64,000 nt of DNA from Flavobacterium sp. KACC 22763 (GCF_028736155.1 NZ_CP117879.1:4588001-4652000), one strand, 5' to 3'. Shown: positions 6,412 through 15,000, numbered from the stretch's first letter. The notes: generated by a model from the sequence alone, not told the origin. Made by a program: numbers and translations.

Positions 6412-7968
6412 ATGTTAAAACTGGTCCAAAAATTTCTGCAAATCAATCGATACTCAGATATCAAAAATGAGTTTAAGGACCTGTTTTTGTCTCATCCAAA
6501 TTATCCGAGTTTGTTTGCCATTACAGACTCGTTTGATTTGCTTTCTGTAGAGAATGCAGCAGTAAGAGTTTCGAAAGAACAGATTGAAGAGTTGCCTTCA
6601 AATTTTTTGGCGTATTTTAAAGATGAATTGACGCTAGTTGAAAAGATTAAAAGCGGTGTTAGAATTACAACTACAAAAAAAGGAGTACAAAAGTTATCCT
6701 ATGATAAATTTCTCTTAGATTGGAATGGAGTAATTGTTGCCATTGAGCCAAACAATGTCGTAGCAAGAGATAATTTAAAAATAGAATACAACTGGCTAAA
6801 ATATTTTCTGCCTCTTGTGCTTGTAGGGGGATTGTCTTTCTACTATAATCGTTTTGATTGGTTTAGCGCTTCGTTTTTGGTAACATCAGTTTTAGGGCTA
6901 ATTGTAAGCATATTTATTGTTCAAGAAAGATGGGGAGTTAAAAACACTGTAATTTCAAAATTCTGTAATTTGAGTTCTAATTCTTCTTGTCATTCTGTAA
7001 TAAGCTTCAATGATGATATTGCAAATAGATGGCTGAGTTTCTCAGATTTGCCATTGCTCTTCTTTAGTTCAAGTATTGTAGCAATATTGGTTAATCCTTT
7101 AAGTTCAGCAGTTTTTGTTGGATTCTTAAGTCTCTTGGCAATTCCAATAATAGTTTGTTCAATCTGGATTCAAAAGTTTGAGATTCAAAAATGGTGTATC
7201 ATGTGTCTTGCAATATCATTTTTAATATTGGCACAAAGCATTGTTTGGTTTTCGTCTGATTTTTTCACATTGAGTTTCAGTTTTAATGAAATATTCCCTT
7301 ATGTGTTCTCTTTATTGCTTTTAATACCAATTTGGGCAGCAGTTAAAGTAATGATAAGAAAAATGCTTGATAACGAAAACTCTCTAAAAGAGCTTAAGAA
7401 GTTTAAAAGAAATTACTCTTTATTAAATTTCTTATCTAAAAAAGTAAAATATACAAAAGGATTTGAAGATTTAAGAGGATTGACATTTGGCAATAAAAAT
7501 GCAGGAGTTAGACTTTCTGTAATTCTTAGTCCTAGCTGTGGGCATTGCTATAGAACTTTTCAAGAAGCTTTTGATTTAGTATTGAAGTTTCCAGACAAAA
7601 TATATTTGAATGTTCTTTTTAATATTAATCCTGAAAACAACGACAATCCTTACAAGGCAGTTGTAGAAAGACTTTTGACTATTAACAGGACGTCACCTGG
7701 AAAAACAGTTGAAGCAATTTCTGATTGGTATATTAAGAGAATGACTCATAAAAAATGGCTTAAAAAATGGAATGTTGATTCTGTAAGCATGATGATAAAT
7801 CAGGAAATTCAGAAACAATATGATTGGTGCTCTATGAACAATTTTAATTACACACCTATTAAAATTGTAAACGAAAGGCTATTTCCAAATGAATACGAAT
7901 TGAACGAGTTAAAATATTTCTTGAATGATTATGTAGAGGAAGTTCAAGTTCTGGAAAAGATAGCTTAG
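6412..7968 (+). CDS. C39-like / VKOR / thioredoxin thiol oxidase
   Basis: The 518-residue membrane protein has three parts. Residues 1-115 resemble a C39 peptidase fold (HPNYPSLFAITDSFDLL, then WNGVIVAIEP) but lack the catalytic Cys motif, so it may bind leaders rather than cut. Residues about 128-320 are a vitamin K epoxide reductase-like four/five-helix domain with loop cysteines C185 and C193 and the redox pair C262-I-M-C265. The C-terminal part is a thioredoxin/DsbA-like domain with C376-G-H-C379. Such fusions make disulfides in exported proteins, with quinone as electron sink. Next to three cysteine-bearing leader peptides, it is the likely disulfide catalyst for them. Confidence 0.85.
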   Translation: MLKLVQKFLQINRYSDIKNEFKDLFLSHPNYPSLFAITDSFDLLSVENAAVRVSKEQIEELPSNFLAYFKDELTLVEKIKSGVRITTTKKGVQKLSYDKFLLDWNGVIVAIEPNNVVARDNLKIEYNWLKYFLPLVLVGGLSFYYNRFDWFSASFLVTSVLGLIVSIFIVQERWGVKNTVISKFCNLSSNSSCHSVISFNDDIANRWLSFSDLPLLFFSSSIVAILVNPLSSAVFVGFLSLLAIPIIVCSIWIQKFEIQKWCIMCLAISFLILAQSIVWFSSDFFTLSFSFNEIFPYVFSLLLLIPIWAAVKVMIRKMLDNENSLKELKKFKRNYSLLNFLSKKVKYTKGFEDLRGLTFGNKNAGVRLSVILSPSCGHCYRTFQEAFDLVLKFPDKIYLNVLFNINPENNDNPYKAVVERLLTINRTSPGKTVEAISDWYIKRMTHKKWLKKWNVDSVSMMINQEIQKQYDWCSMNNFNYTPIKIVNERLFPNEYELNELKYFLNDYVEEVQVLEKIA

Positions 7969-8029
7969 AAATGCAGAAGCTTCGACTGCTAAAATAGAAG
8001 AAAATAACCCCGATTAAAAACCTGCAGTT

Positions 8030-8212
8030 ATGTTAAAGAATATTTTGAAATTGAAAGGTGCAGTAGAATTGACTGCTAATGAACTGAAAACAATAAATGG
8101 AGATCATGCTCCAATTTGTGAAGATGGATTTAAGGCCAAAAGATGTACAGAATTTGGAACCGTGCCAACATACTGGAACTGTATACCAAATAGCTATTTC
8201 GGAGGCTGCTAG
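8030..8212 (+). CDS. Cys-containing leader peptide 1 (60 aa)
   Basis: The 60-residue frame starts MLKNILKLKGAVELTANELK and continues TINGD. The leader register I(-4), L(-7), L(-12), G(-2) matches that of the other peptides, but position -1 is Asp, not Gly. The core (HAPICEDGFKAKRC and on to WNCIPNSYFGGC) has four cysteines, the last being the C-terminal residue, which allows two disulfides. It lies 61 nt after the VKOR-Trx gene. The ATG context GCAGTTATGTTA nearly matches that of the next peptide (CCAGTTATGTTA). Confidence 0.75.
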   Translation: MLKNILKLKGAVELTANELKTINGDHAPICEDGFKAKRCTEFGTVPTYWNCIPNSYFGGC

Positions 8213-8278
8213 AGAAAAATAAGTATCAAAAGTTATTACAGATTTGAGGCTTAAACCAAAAAACGTAAATAGCCAGTT

Positions 8279-8413
8279 ATGTTAGAAAAGATTTTAAAAA
8301 GCAAAGAAACAAGAAAGCTGACAAAAAAAGAGCAGAAAAATATTCTAGGAAACGAGTATCTACAAGAACTTAATTGTCATGATACTGCAGTTGAGAAATA
8401 CTCTGCTTGCTAA
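8279..8413 (+). CDS. Cys-containing leader peptide 2 (44 aa)
   Basis: A 44-residue frame, MLEKILKSKETRKLTKKEQK then NILGN, with core EYLQELNCHDTAVEKYSAC. It aligns with its two neighbours at the N-terminus (ML.KIL.) and in the I(-4), Q(-7), L(-12), G(-2) register, but position -1 is Asn. Two cysteines, one at the very C-terminus, could make one disulfide or dimerise. It is 66 nt from peptide 1 and 59 nt from peptide 3. It may be a decaying copy, since the core is short. Confidence 0.65.
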   Translation: MLEKILKSKETRKLTKKEQKNILGNEYLQELNCHDTAVEKYSAC

Positions 8414-8472
8414 TTTTTAATATTAATTAGCAATAGATAAAACACTGTTGTTATATAAAAAAGGTATTAATT

Positions 8473-8664
8473 ATGTTAAAGAAGATCTTAAACCTAGAAG
8501 GTGCTCAGTGCATTAATAAAAATGAGCAGAAAACCATAAAAGGAGGAATTCCAGAATGCTGGGTTTATGCTTTAGAAGCAGGATGCTTTTTAATACCGCC
8601 AGGCGAAACTTGTCCGCTAAATACATCATCGGGTATTTGTGATACAAGTCGTCTTTGTTGTTGA
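8473..8664 (+). CDS. Cys-rich double-glycine peptide 3 (63 aa)
   Basis: The 63-residue product has a classic GG leader, MLKKILNLEGAQCINKNEQK then TIKGG, register I(-4), Q(-7), I(-12). The core (IPECWVYALEAGCFLIPP and on to GICDTSRLCC) has six cysteines and ends in a Cys pair, so three disulfides are possible. One more Cys sits in the leader. It is the best-formed C39 substrate of the three. It is the last peptide before the structured RNA and the exporter gene. Confidence 0.78.
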   Translation: MLKKILNLEGAQCINKNEQKTIKGGIPECWVYALEAGCFLIPPGETCPLNTSSGICDTSRLCC

Positions 8665-8738
8665 TTTTTAACTTTTTTAAAAGTAATACGATATAGCCTT
8701 ATTTAGAATTTAGTCATGTTTTTTTTGAATGTATAGGC

Positions 8739-8925
8739 GCTCGATCGTGGAACATTGAGCAAATTCTCAGTATTGATGATTGGTACTGAGATTCTTAGGA
8801 GTTGGCCGATAGGTTGTTTTTATTTGGTTAGGGTAACCGCGGCCATGTCCTAAAGAAATTGTGTTGCTAAAAATTTGTTTTTAAATACTGAAACAGAGAA
8901 GATTTAGGTCTTCTCTGTTTTTTTT
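8739..8925 (+). ncRNA. Candidate structured RNA between peptides and exporter
   Basis: A run of hairpins in non-coding DNA: 8739-8745 with 8754-8760 (GCTCGAT/ATTGAGC, one G-U pair); 8765-8772 with 8784-8791 (TCTCAGTA/TACTGAGA); a long stem 8795-8808 with 8840-8853 (TTAGGA, two mismatches, TGGCCG) enclosing GGTTA/TAACC at 8826-8838; and a terminator at 8891-8925. It is more GC-rich than its surroundings. It could be an independent small RNA or a leader/processing element that sets the ratio between peptides and exporter. I cannot place it in a known family. Confidence 0.5.
8891..8925 (+). terminator. Strong terminator before the exporter gene
   Basis: Perfect 12-bp stem AAACAGAGAAGA/TCTTCTCTGTTT with a six-base loop; its T run continues to 8925. 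It lies between the peptide genes and the transporter gene, so it probably separates or attenuates transcription. Confidence 0.85.
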
Positions 8926-8979
8926 ATGGATTAACAAGAATTTTTTTTCTTAATTTGGTCTTTAATAAATCAAAAACAA

Positions 8980-11172
8980 TTGAAACGATTCATTCATTAT
9001 AGACAAGCTGATCAAAAAGATTGTGGCCCAACATGTTTAAAAATTATTGCTAAATATTACGGTAAAACAATCAATATTCAGGAGTTGAGAGATTTTAGCG
9101 AAACAACTCGTGAAGGAAGTAATTTGCTTTTTTTGAGTGGTGCGGCCGAGAAAATTGGATTTAGGACCTTAGGCGTAAAATTGTCTGTAAAAAGAATTGA
9201 AGAAGCTCCATTACCTTGTATCCTGCACTGGAATGATAATCATTATGTAGTTCTTTATAAAATTAAAAAAGGAAGATATTACATCTCAGATCCCGCTTTT
9301 GGTCTTTTGGACTACAGTAAAGAAGAATTTGTTAAGTTTTGGATTGGTAATAATGCCGACGATAAAACGAAAGAAGGAATTGCATTGCTGATTGAAGCTA
9401 CACCTAAATTTTTTCAATCTGATTTTGACAAAGAAGAAAATTCAGGATTAGGATTCAGATTCCTTTTCAAGTATTTATTTCAATACAAATCATTCCTTAT
9501 TCAGCTTGCAATAGGACTTTTAGCAAGCAGTTTGCTTAACCTGATTTTTCCATTTTTAACCCAGAGTATTGTCGATGTCGGAATTCAGAATCAGAATATC
9601 CATTTTATTTATCTGATTCTCTTTGCGATGCTTTTTGTTTTCGCAGGAAGAACTGGATTAGAACTTATCAGAAGCTGGATTTTATTGCATTTGTCAACGA
9701 GAATCAATATTTCTCTTATTTCCGATTTCTTTATCAAATTAATGAGTCTGCCAATTTCCTTTTTTGATGTGAGAATGACAGGTGATATTATGCAGCGTAT
9801 AAATGATCATCGGCGTATCGAAAAAATACTTACTACATCATCGCTTAATGTATTCTTTTCTGTAATTAATATGTTTGTGATGGGAGCTGTTTTGGCCTAT
9901 TTCAATCTGAAAATATTTCTCGTTTTCTTTGGAGGAAGCCTTCTTTATTTTGGCTGGATCGTGCTGTTTTTGAAAAAAAGAAAAGCATTAGATTATAAAC
10001 GGTTTGCGGAGGTTTCAAAAGAGCAGAGTAAAGTAATGGAGCTGATAAACGGAATGCAGGAAATTAAACTCCACAATGCCGAAAAACAAAAACGATGGGG
10101 TTGGGAGTATGTTCAGGCAAGACTTTTTAGAGTTTCGATAAAAGGACTGATTTTAGAGCAGACACAAACAATTGGCTCTTCGATTATTAATGAGTTAAAG
10201 AATATATTTATCATTTTCTTGTCGGCTAAACTGGTGATAGATGGTTCTATCACACTGGGGACAATGCTTGCGATAAGTGCCATAGTAGGAAGTTTAAACG
10301 GCCCGATTACTCAGTTGATAGAGTTTGTGCGAGAATTACAGGACGCAACGATTTCACTTGCCAGATTGTCCGAAATTCATCAGAAAGAAGACGAATTACA
10401 GCAAGAAATTAATCAGACAAACGATGTGCCTCAAGATGTAGATATCGAAATTAAAAATCTTACTTTTCGTTATTTAGGAGCAGATGTTCCTGTTTTAGAT
10501 AATTTGAGCCTGTTAATTCCATCTAATAAAGTAACAGCGATAGTAGGGGTCAGCGGAAGCGGTAAAACAACCCTAATGAAATTGCTTCTGAAGTTCTACG
10601 AACCTGAAAAAGGAGAAGTCCTAATTGGCAATACACAGCTTAAAAACATATCACAAAATGCCTGGAGATCTAATATTGGTGCCGTAATGCAAGAAGGTTT
10701 TATTTTTAGTGATACAATTGCTAATAATATTGCTTTTGGAGTAGATCATATTGATAAAGAAAGATTATTGTATGCAGCGGATGTTGCCAATATTAAAAGC
10801 TACATTAGCGAGCTTCCTCAAGGTTTCAATACCAAAATAGGGGCAGAAGGATTGGGTATGAGTACTGGTCAGAAACAGCGGTTATTAATTGCGCGGGCAG
10901 TTTACAAAAATCCTGAAATTCTATTTTTTGATGAAGCAACTTCAGCTCTTGATGCAAATAATGAAAAGGAGATTATGAAAAAACTTGATCTCTTTTTTAA
11001 AGAGAAAACGGTGGTGGTAATAGCCCATCGATTGAGTACGGTTATGAATGCAGACCAGATTGTGGTTTTAGAGAAAGGAAAAATTATCGAAATAGGAAGC
11101 CATTCGGCATTAGTAGAACAAAAAGGAAATTATTTTGAACTGGTTAGAAATCAGCTGCAGTTAGGAAATTAA
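8980..11172 (+). CDS. C39-peptidase ABC transporter (PCAT-type peptide exporter)
   Basis: The 730-residue protein joins a leader peptidase, an exporter membrane domain and an ATPase. The C39 domain (1-140) has Gln9, Cys15 (QKDCGPTC), His88 (NDNHYVVLY) and Asp104 (SDPAFG), a complete catalytic set. Six membrane helices follow at about 160-450. The nucleotide-binding domain has Walker A GVSGSGKTTLMK, a signature MSTGQKQR (degenerate LSGGQ) and Walker B ILFFDEATSALD, then an H-loop IAHRLST. Family members cut leaders after GG and export the core across the inner membrane. The start is a TTG at 8980; no ATG fits the conserved N-terminus. Two nt separate it from the HlyD gene. Confidence 0.93.
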   Translation: MKRFIHYRQADQKDCGPTCLKIIAKYYGKTINIQELRDFSETTREGSNLLFLSGAAEKIGFRTLGVKLSVKRIEEAPLPCILHWNDNHYVVLYKIKKGRYYISDPAFGLLDYSKEEFVKFWIGNNADDKTKEGIALLIEATPKFFQSDFDKEENSGLGFRFLFKYLFQYKSFLIQLAIGLLASSLLNLIFPFLTQSIVDVGIQNQNIHFIYLILFAMLFVFAGRTGLELIRSWILLHLSTRINISLISDFFIKLMSLPISFFDVRMTGDIMQRINDHRRIEKILTTSSLNVFFSVINMFVMGAVLAYFNLKIFLVFFGGSLLYFGWIVLFLKKRKALDYKRFAEVSKEQSKVMELINGMQEIKLHNAEKQKRWGWEYVQARLFRVSIKGLILEQTQTIGSSIINELKNIFIIFLSAKLVIDGSITLGTMLAISAIVGSLNGPITQLIEFVRELQDATISLARLSEIHQKEDELQQEINQTNDVPQDVDIEIKNLTFRYLGADVPVLDNLSLLIPSNKVTAIVGVSGSGKTTLMKLLLKFYEPEKGEVLIGNTQLKNISQNAWRSNIGAVMQEGFIFSDTIANNIAFGVDHIDKERLLYAADVANIKSYISELPQGFNTKIGAEGLGMSTGQKQRLLIARAVYKNPEILFFDEATSALDANNEKEIMKKLDLFFKEKTVVVIAHRLSTVMNADQIVVLEKGKIIEIGSHSALVEQKGNYFELVRNQLQLGN

Positions 11173-11174
11173 TC

Positions 11175-12464
11175 ATGAGCGAAGATACATTTGAATTGAG
11201 AAGCGAAGAGGTTCAGGATATCCTGACCAAAGTACCGCATTGGATGATACGATGGGGAACCGTTCTGATATTTGCCATAATAATTATGCTGTTTTTTGTT
11301 TCCTGGTTTGTCAAATACCCAGATGTTGTAAAGACGGAAATTGTAATTACTACTAATATTCCTCCAGAGAAAATAGTGTCAAAGTCTTCTGGACGTATTG
11401 AAGCTATTTTGGTTAAAAACAAAATGGTGGTTGGTAAAAATAGTATACTTGCCATTATTGAAAATACAGCCAATTATAAAGATGTTTTTTTGCTAAAAAA
11501 AATAGTTGATGGCTACGACATAAACAGCTCAAAAAAAGAGTTTCCTTTTGGATTATTACAAAATAAACAGTTAGGAGAAATAGAAAGTGCATTTGCAGCA
11601 TTTCAGAAAGATTATCAGGCACAGGAATTAAATAAGGATCTGCATCCTTTTCAAGTAGAAAGCAGAGCACAGCAGTCTGAAAAAATCCAAATAACCGAAA
11701 GAATAGAAATCCTGCAGCAGCAAAAAGTAATCAACGAGCGAGAACTCGAGCTTCAGAGAAATGAAGTGGCGCGTTTTGAAACTTTATTTAATAAAGGGAT
11801 TATTTCTGCCCAAGAAATGGAAGCCAAAAAGCTGAGTTTTCTTCAGGCTCAAAAGAATTATAGAAGCTTACTGTCGTCAATTTCTCAATTAAGGTCTTCT
11901 TTGATTGATAATACAAAATCAAGTCAGAATTCGCAGATAAATAGCACTAGAGAAGAAGTTAACCTCGGGCGCAATGTTTCACAGTCTTTTTATCAGCTGA
12001 AAAAAGTGATACGAGACTGGGAATTAGCCTATGCGTTAAAATCTTCTATTAGCGGTAAAGTGACTTTTCTGCAGGTTTGGAATGAAAATCAAACTATAAA
12101 CGTTGGAGACAATGTGTTTTCGATAATTCCAGACGCTAAAAACAGTTTTATAGGAAAAGTGAAAGCGCCGGCTTTAAATTCAGGAAAAATCAAAGTAGGG
12201 CAACGTGTAAATATCCGTTTAGCCAATTATCCCGACCGAGAATTTGGTGTTTTGAAAGGCGAAATCAAAAATATTTCATTGGTTCCTGATAAGGATGGAA
12301 ACCTTCTTATAGATGTTGCTCTTCGAAACGGACTAAAAACATCATACGATAAAAAGATTACCTTTCAGCAGGAAATGAAAGGAAGCGCAGAAATTATAAC
12401 CGAAGATCTGCGTTTAATCGAAAGAATTCTATATCAGTTTAAAAATATTTTTGAACAAGTTTAA
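11175..12464 (+). CDS. HlyD family adaptor of the peptide exporter
   Basis: The 429-residue membrane fusion protein has one N-terminal transmembrane helix (about 25-45, WGTVLIFAIIIMLFFVSWFV), a lipoyl half-motif (SGRIEAILVKNKMVVGKNS), a long coiled-coil hairpin (about 140-260) and a second barrel (GQRVNIRLANYP; VPDKDGNLLIDVALRNG). It would bridge the C39 ABC transporter to an outer-membrane TolC-type channel, which is not coded here. The gene starts 2 nt after the transporter stop, so the two are co-translated. Confidence 0.9.
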   Translation: MSEDTFELRSEEVQDILTKVPHWMIRWGTVLIFAIIIMLFFVSWFVKYPDVVKTEIVITTNIPPEKIVSKSSGRIEAILVKNKMVVGKNSILAIIENTANYKDVFLLKKIVDGYDINSSKKEFPFGLLQNKQLGEIESAFAAFQKDYQAQELNKDLHPFQVESRAQQSEKIQITERIEILQQQKVINERELELQRNEVARFETLFNKGIISAQEMEAKKLSFLQAQKNYRSLLSSISQLRSSLIDNTKSSQNSQINSTREEVNLGRNVSQSFYQLKKVIRDWELAYALKSSISGKVTFLQVWNENQTINVGDNVFSIIPDAKNSFIGKVKAPALNSGKIKVGQRVNIRLANYPDREFGVLKGEIKNISLVPDKDGNLLIDVALRNGLKTSYDKKITFQQEMKGSAEIITEDLRLIERILYQFKNIFEQV

Positions 12465-12498
12465 CCATTTAACTAACTAACCGAAACCCCAAATTTTA

Positions 12499-14151
12499 AT
12501 GAAAAAAACAGTACTCATTGCATTTTTACTAGTATTTCAATTCTCTTTTTCAAAACCAATCACAGAAACTCAAAAGTTAGCAGCGACTTGCAAAGTTTGG
12601 GGCTTCTTAAAATATTATCATCCAAATGTTACTGATGGAAGTAAAAATTGGGATGAACAATTATTTCAAATTTTACCAAAAATCGAGGAAGCTCAAACTT
12701 CTGAAGCACTCTCTTTGGTAATTGAAAATTGGATTGATTCTTTAGGGGAAATCAAAAAACAAGAGACGATAAAGTCTGCTGTAAAAAAAGAATATTTTGA
12801 TAAAAACTTCGACTTGTCTTGGCTCAATAAAAATGACTTGTTTTCGAAATCTCTTTCTAAAAAATTAAAGTTTATTGAAGAAAACAGAATTCAAGGTAAA
12901 CAATACTACGTTAATTTCGAGCTTCATACAGGAAATGTACCTCTTCAGTTTAATAACGAAACAAAATATGCTGATTTTAAATGGACTGATAAAAAATTAC
13001 GTCTTTTAACTCTTTTCAGATATTGGAATTACATCGAATATTTCTTTCCATATAAATATCAAATGGATGAAAATTGGGAAAAAGTATTAAATGAAATGTT
13101 ACCTAGATATTATGCGCCAGAATCTGAAAAGGATTTTAATTTAGCTATGCGTGAGATCTCTGTAAAGTTAAATGATACTCACGCTGCGACAAGTATGGCT
13201 CAATTGTTTGACTATTTTGGTGATAAATTTATTCCCGTGGACGTTAATATCATTGATGAAAAAGCAATTGTTGTTGCATTGAAGAATGATTCTCTGGCAA
13301 AAGTTAGTGATATTAAGATTGGAGACATAATTACAAAAGTAGAAGGGAAGACTATAGGAGAAATTTTGAAAGAAAACCGAAAATATGTAGAAGGATCTAA
13401 CGAACCATCTGTTTTAAAGAATGCATATTGGGCAATTTTTAACGGAAAAACACCTTCGTTTGAAATCGAGTTTATTCGAGATGGAAAAACTACAGTGAAG
13501 TCTATTAATAGATATGTGTACGAAGATCTAAAAATTCAATTTCCAGATAAAGAAAAATGGAAAATTTTAGAGGGTAATATTGGTTATGTTAATTTTGATG
13601 AACTTGATCCAGCGGATGTTCCAGCCTTAATTTCGGCATTAAACAATACAAATGCAATAATCTTTGACAATAGAAATCGACCACACGAGGTTATGTACCC
13701 AATTGCAGATTGGCTTAATCCTGAAGAGAAAGAATTTGCTAGATTTCTTGATCCAGATGTAAATTACCCTGGGCGTTATTATTGGAGAGAAGGAATTCAG
13801 AAGTGCGGAAAAAATAATCCAGATTATTACAAAGGAAAAGTAATTGTTATAACAAATGAAAAAGCTGTAAGTCATGCTGAGTTTACCGTGATGAGTTTAC
13901 AAACAGTTCCTAATTGTGTAGTAATCGGAAGCCAGACTGGCGGAGCTGATGGCGCAAATTATAGATTTCAAATCATTAAAGGATTTGGTTCATCATTTAC
14001 TTGCTATGGTGTTTTTTATCCAAACAAAAAAGAAACCCAACGAATAGGGATTGTTCCTAATATTGAAGTGAAACCAACTATTTTAGGAATTCAGCAAGGA
14101 AGAGATGAAGTTTTGGAAAGAGCGGTTCTTTATGCTAAAAAAGGTAAATAG
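12499..14151 (+). CDS. Secreted S41 (C-terminal-processing type) peptidase
   Basis: The 550-residue protein has a signal peptide (MKKTVLIAFLLVFQFSFSKP), a large N-terminal helical region starting KLAATCKVWGFLKYYHP, a PDZ domain (about 245-320; VSDIKIGDIITKVEGKTIGE) and an S41 catalytic domain (IGYVNFDELDP and on to GIVPNIEVKPT). The nucleophile is probably Ser458 in KAVSHAEF, with the oxyanion loop at GSQTGGADG. It begins 34 nt after the HlyD gene on the same strand, so it may be read with the export genes and act on exported peptides or partner proteins in the periplasm. That link rests on position only. Confidence 0.82.
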   Translation: MKKTVLIAFLLVFQFSFSKPITETQKLAATCKVWGFLKYYHPNVTDGSKNWDEQLFQILPKIEEAQTSEALSLVIENWIDSLGEIKKQETIKSAVKKEYFDKNFDLSWLNKNDLFSKSLSKKLKFIEENRIQGKQYYVNFELHTGNVPLQFNNETKYADFKWTDKKLRLLTLFRYWNYIEYFFPYKYQMDENWEKVLNEMLPRYYAPESEKDFNLAMREISVKLNDTHAATSMAQLFDYFGDKFIPVDVNIIDEKAIVVALKNDSLAKVSDIKIGDIITKVEGKTIGEILKENRKYVEGSNEPSVLKNAYWAIFNGKTPSFEIEFIRDGKTTVKSINRYVYEDLKIQFPDKEKWKILEGNIGYVNFDELDPADVPALISALNNTNAIIFDNRNRPHEVMYPIADWLNPEEKEFARFLDPDVNYPGRYYWREGIQKCGKNNPDYYKGKVIVITNEKAVSHAEFTVMSLQTVPNCVVIGSQTGGADGANYRFQIIKGFGSSFTCYGVFYPNKKETQRIGIVPNIEVKPTILGIQQGRDEVLERAVLYAKKGK

Positions 14152-14168
14152 AAAAATCTAAATAGAGC

Positions 14169-14204
14169 CTTTGTCAAAGGTTTAAACTTTGACAAAGATT
14201 TTTT
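14169..14204. terminator. Terminator between convergent S41 and TrmN6 genes
   Basis: Stem CTTTGTCAAAG/CTTTGACAAAG (14169-14179 with 14187-14197), loop of 7, then AT7 on the plus strand. It ends the export-island transcript and may also serve the convergent gene. Confidence 0.75.
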
Positions 14205-14911
14205 TACATCTTCAAGTAAAAATCTTTAGTCAGCTCGATATATTCTGGAGTATAAACGTGTCTGTCAATTTCGATAATAAGTTCATCGATTTCAATTTTA
14301 GAAACTTCATTTCGGCTAAAAGCCAATAAACTTCGCTTAATTTCAGATTTTGGAGTTCCTTTTACTCTTGTAATTTTTAAAGGATAAAGTTCTGATTCTT
14401 TTGCTAGAGCAATAAATTTTTCTTCTTCTTTGAAAGGAATAATTAAAGCAAATATTCCGTTTTCTGAAAGTAATAAATCGGCAGCTTCGACAAGTTCTTC
14501 AAAAGGCATTGCATCTTGAAAACGAGCTAAATCACGTTGTTCGCTTTCTGTTTTATAATCTTCAGCATAAAAAGGCGGATTCGAAACAATTAAATCGTAT
14601 TCATCTTCTGGTTCATCAATAAATTCATCCAGACCAGCATGAAAACAAAATAGGCGATCACCCCAAGGAGAAGCTTCAAAATTTTCTACAGCTTGTTCGT
14701 AAGCGTCTTCATCAATTTCAAGCGCATCAATTTGTTCTGCATGAGTTCGCTGTGCCAGCATCAAAGCAATAATTCCTGTTCCAGCACCAATATCCAATAC
14801 ACTAAACGGATTGTGGTCAATTGGAGTCCAAGAACCCAATAAAACACCATCGGTACCAACTTTCATAGCGGTTTTGTCTTGTTTAACAGAAAATTGCTTA
14901 AACTTAAACAT
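14204..14911 (-). CDS. trmN6: tRNA1(Val) adenine-37 N6-methyltransferase (TrmN6/YfiC-like)
   Basis: The 235-residue SAM-dependent enzyme has the class I methyltransferase motif VLDIGAGTGIIALMLAQR, an acidic motif (IDALEIDEDAYEQA) and the amino-group methyltransferase signature SNPPFYAEDYK, then a proline/arginine-containing end (KSEIKRSLLAFSR). YfiC/TrmN6 makes m6A37 in valine tRNA. The ATG at 14911 (MFKFKQFSVKQDKT) is chosen; a TTG further upstream at 14944 would only read the AATTCCAA repeat. It is convergent with the S41 gene. Confidence 0.85.
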   Translation of the reverse strand: MFKFKQFSVKQDKTAMKVGTDGVLLGSWTPIDHNPFSVLDIGAGTGIIALMLAQRTHAEQIDALEIDEDAYEQAVENFEASPWGDRLFCFHAGLDEFIDEPEDEYDLIVSNPPFYAEDYKTESEQRDLARFQDAMPFEELVEAADLLLSENGIFALIIPFKEEEKFIALAKESELYPLKITRVKGTPKSEIKRSLLAFSRNEVSKIEIDELIIEIDRHVYTPEYIELTKDFYLKM

Positions 14912-14914
14912 AAA

Positions 14915-15000
14915 TATAAAATTCCAATTTTTAAAAAATTCCAAATTCCAATCTTGGGAAGAAATTCCAATGCGAAAAATCCAAATTCCAATTTGAATAT
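14915..15000. repeat. AATTCCAA-type dispersed repeat
   Basis: Irregular copies of AAATTCCAAATTCCAAT. The same motif, in direct or inverted form, occurs at 15420-15445, 15515-15545 and 45557-45625. All are in spacers. Confidence 0.55.

Noticed and set aside
5083-8664. Lanthipeptide or graspetide (ATP-grasp/rSAM) cluster
   Set aside because: No LanB, LanC, LanM, ATP-grasp or radical SAM gene in the neighbourhood; the cassette cores lack Cys and have few Ser/Thr.
8665-8738. Further leader peptide after peptide 3
   Set aside because: The only ATG frame (from 8716) stops after six codons.
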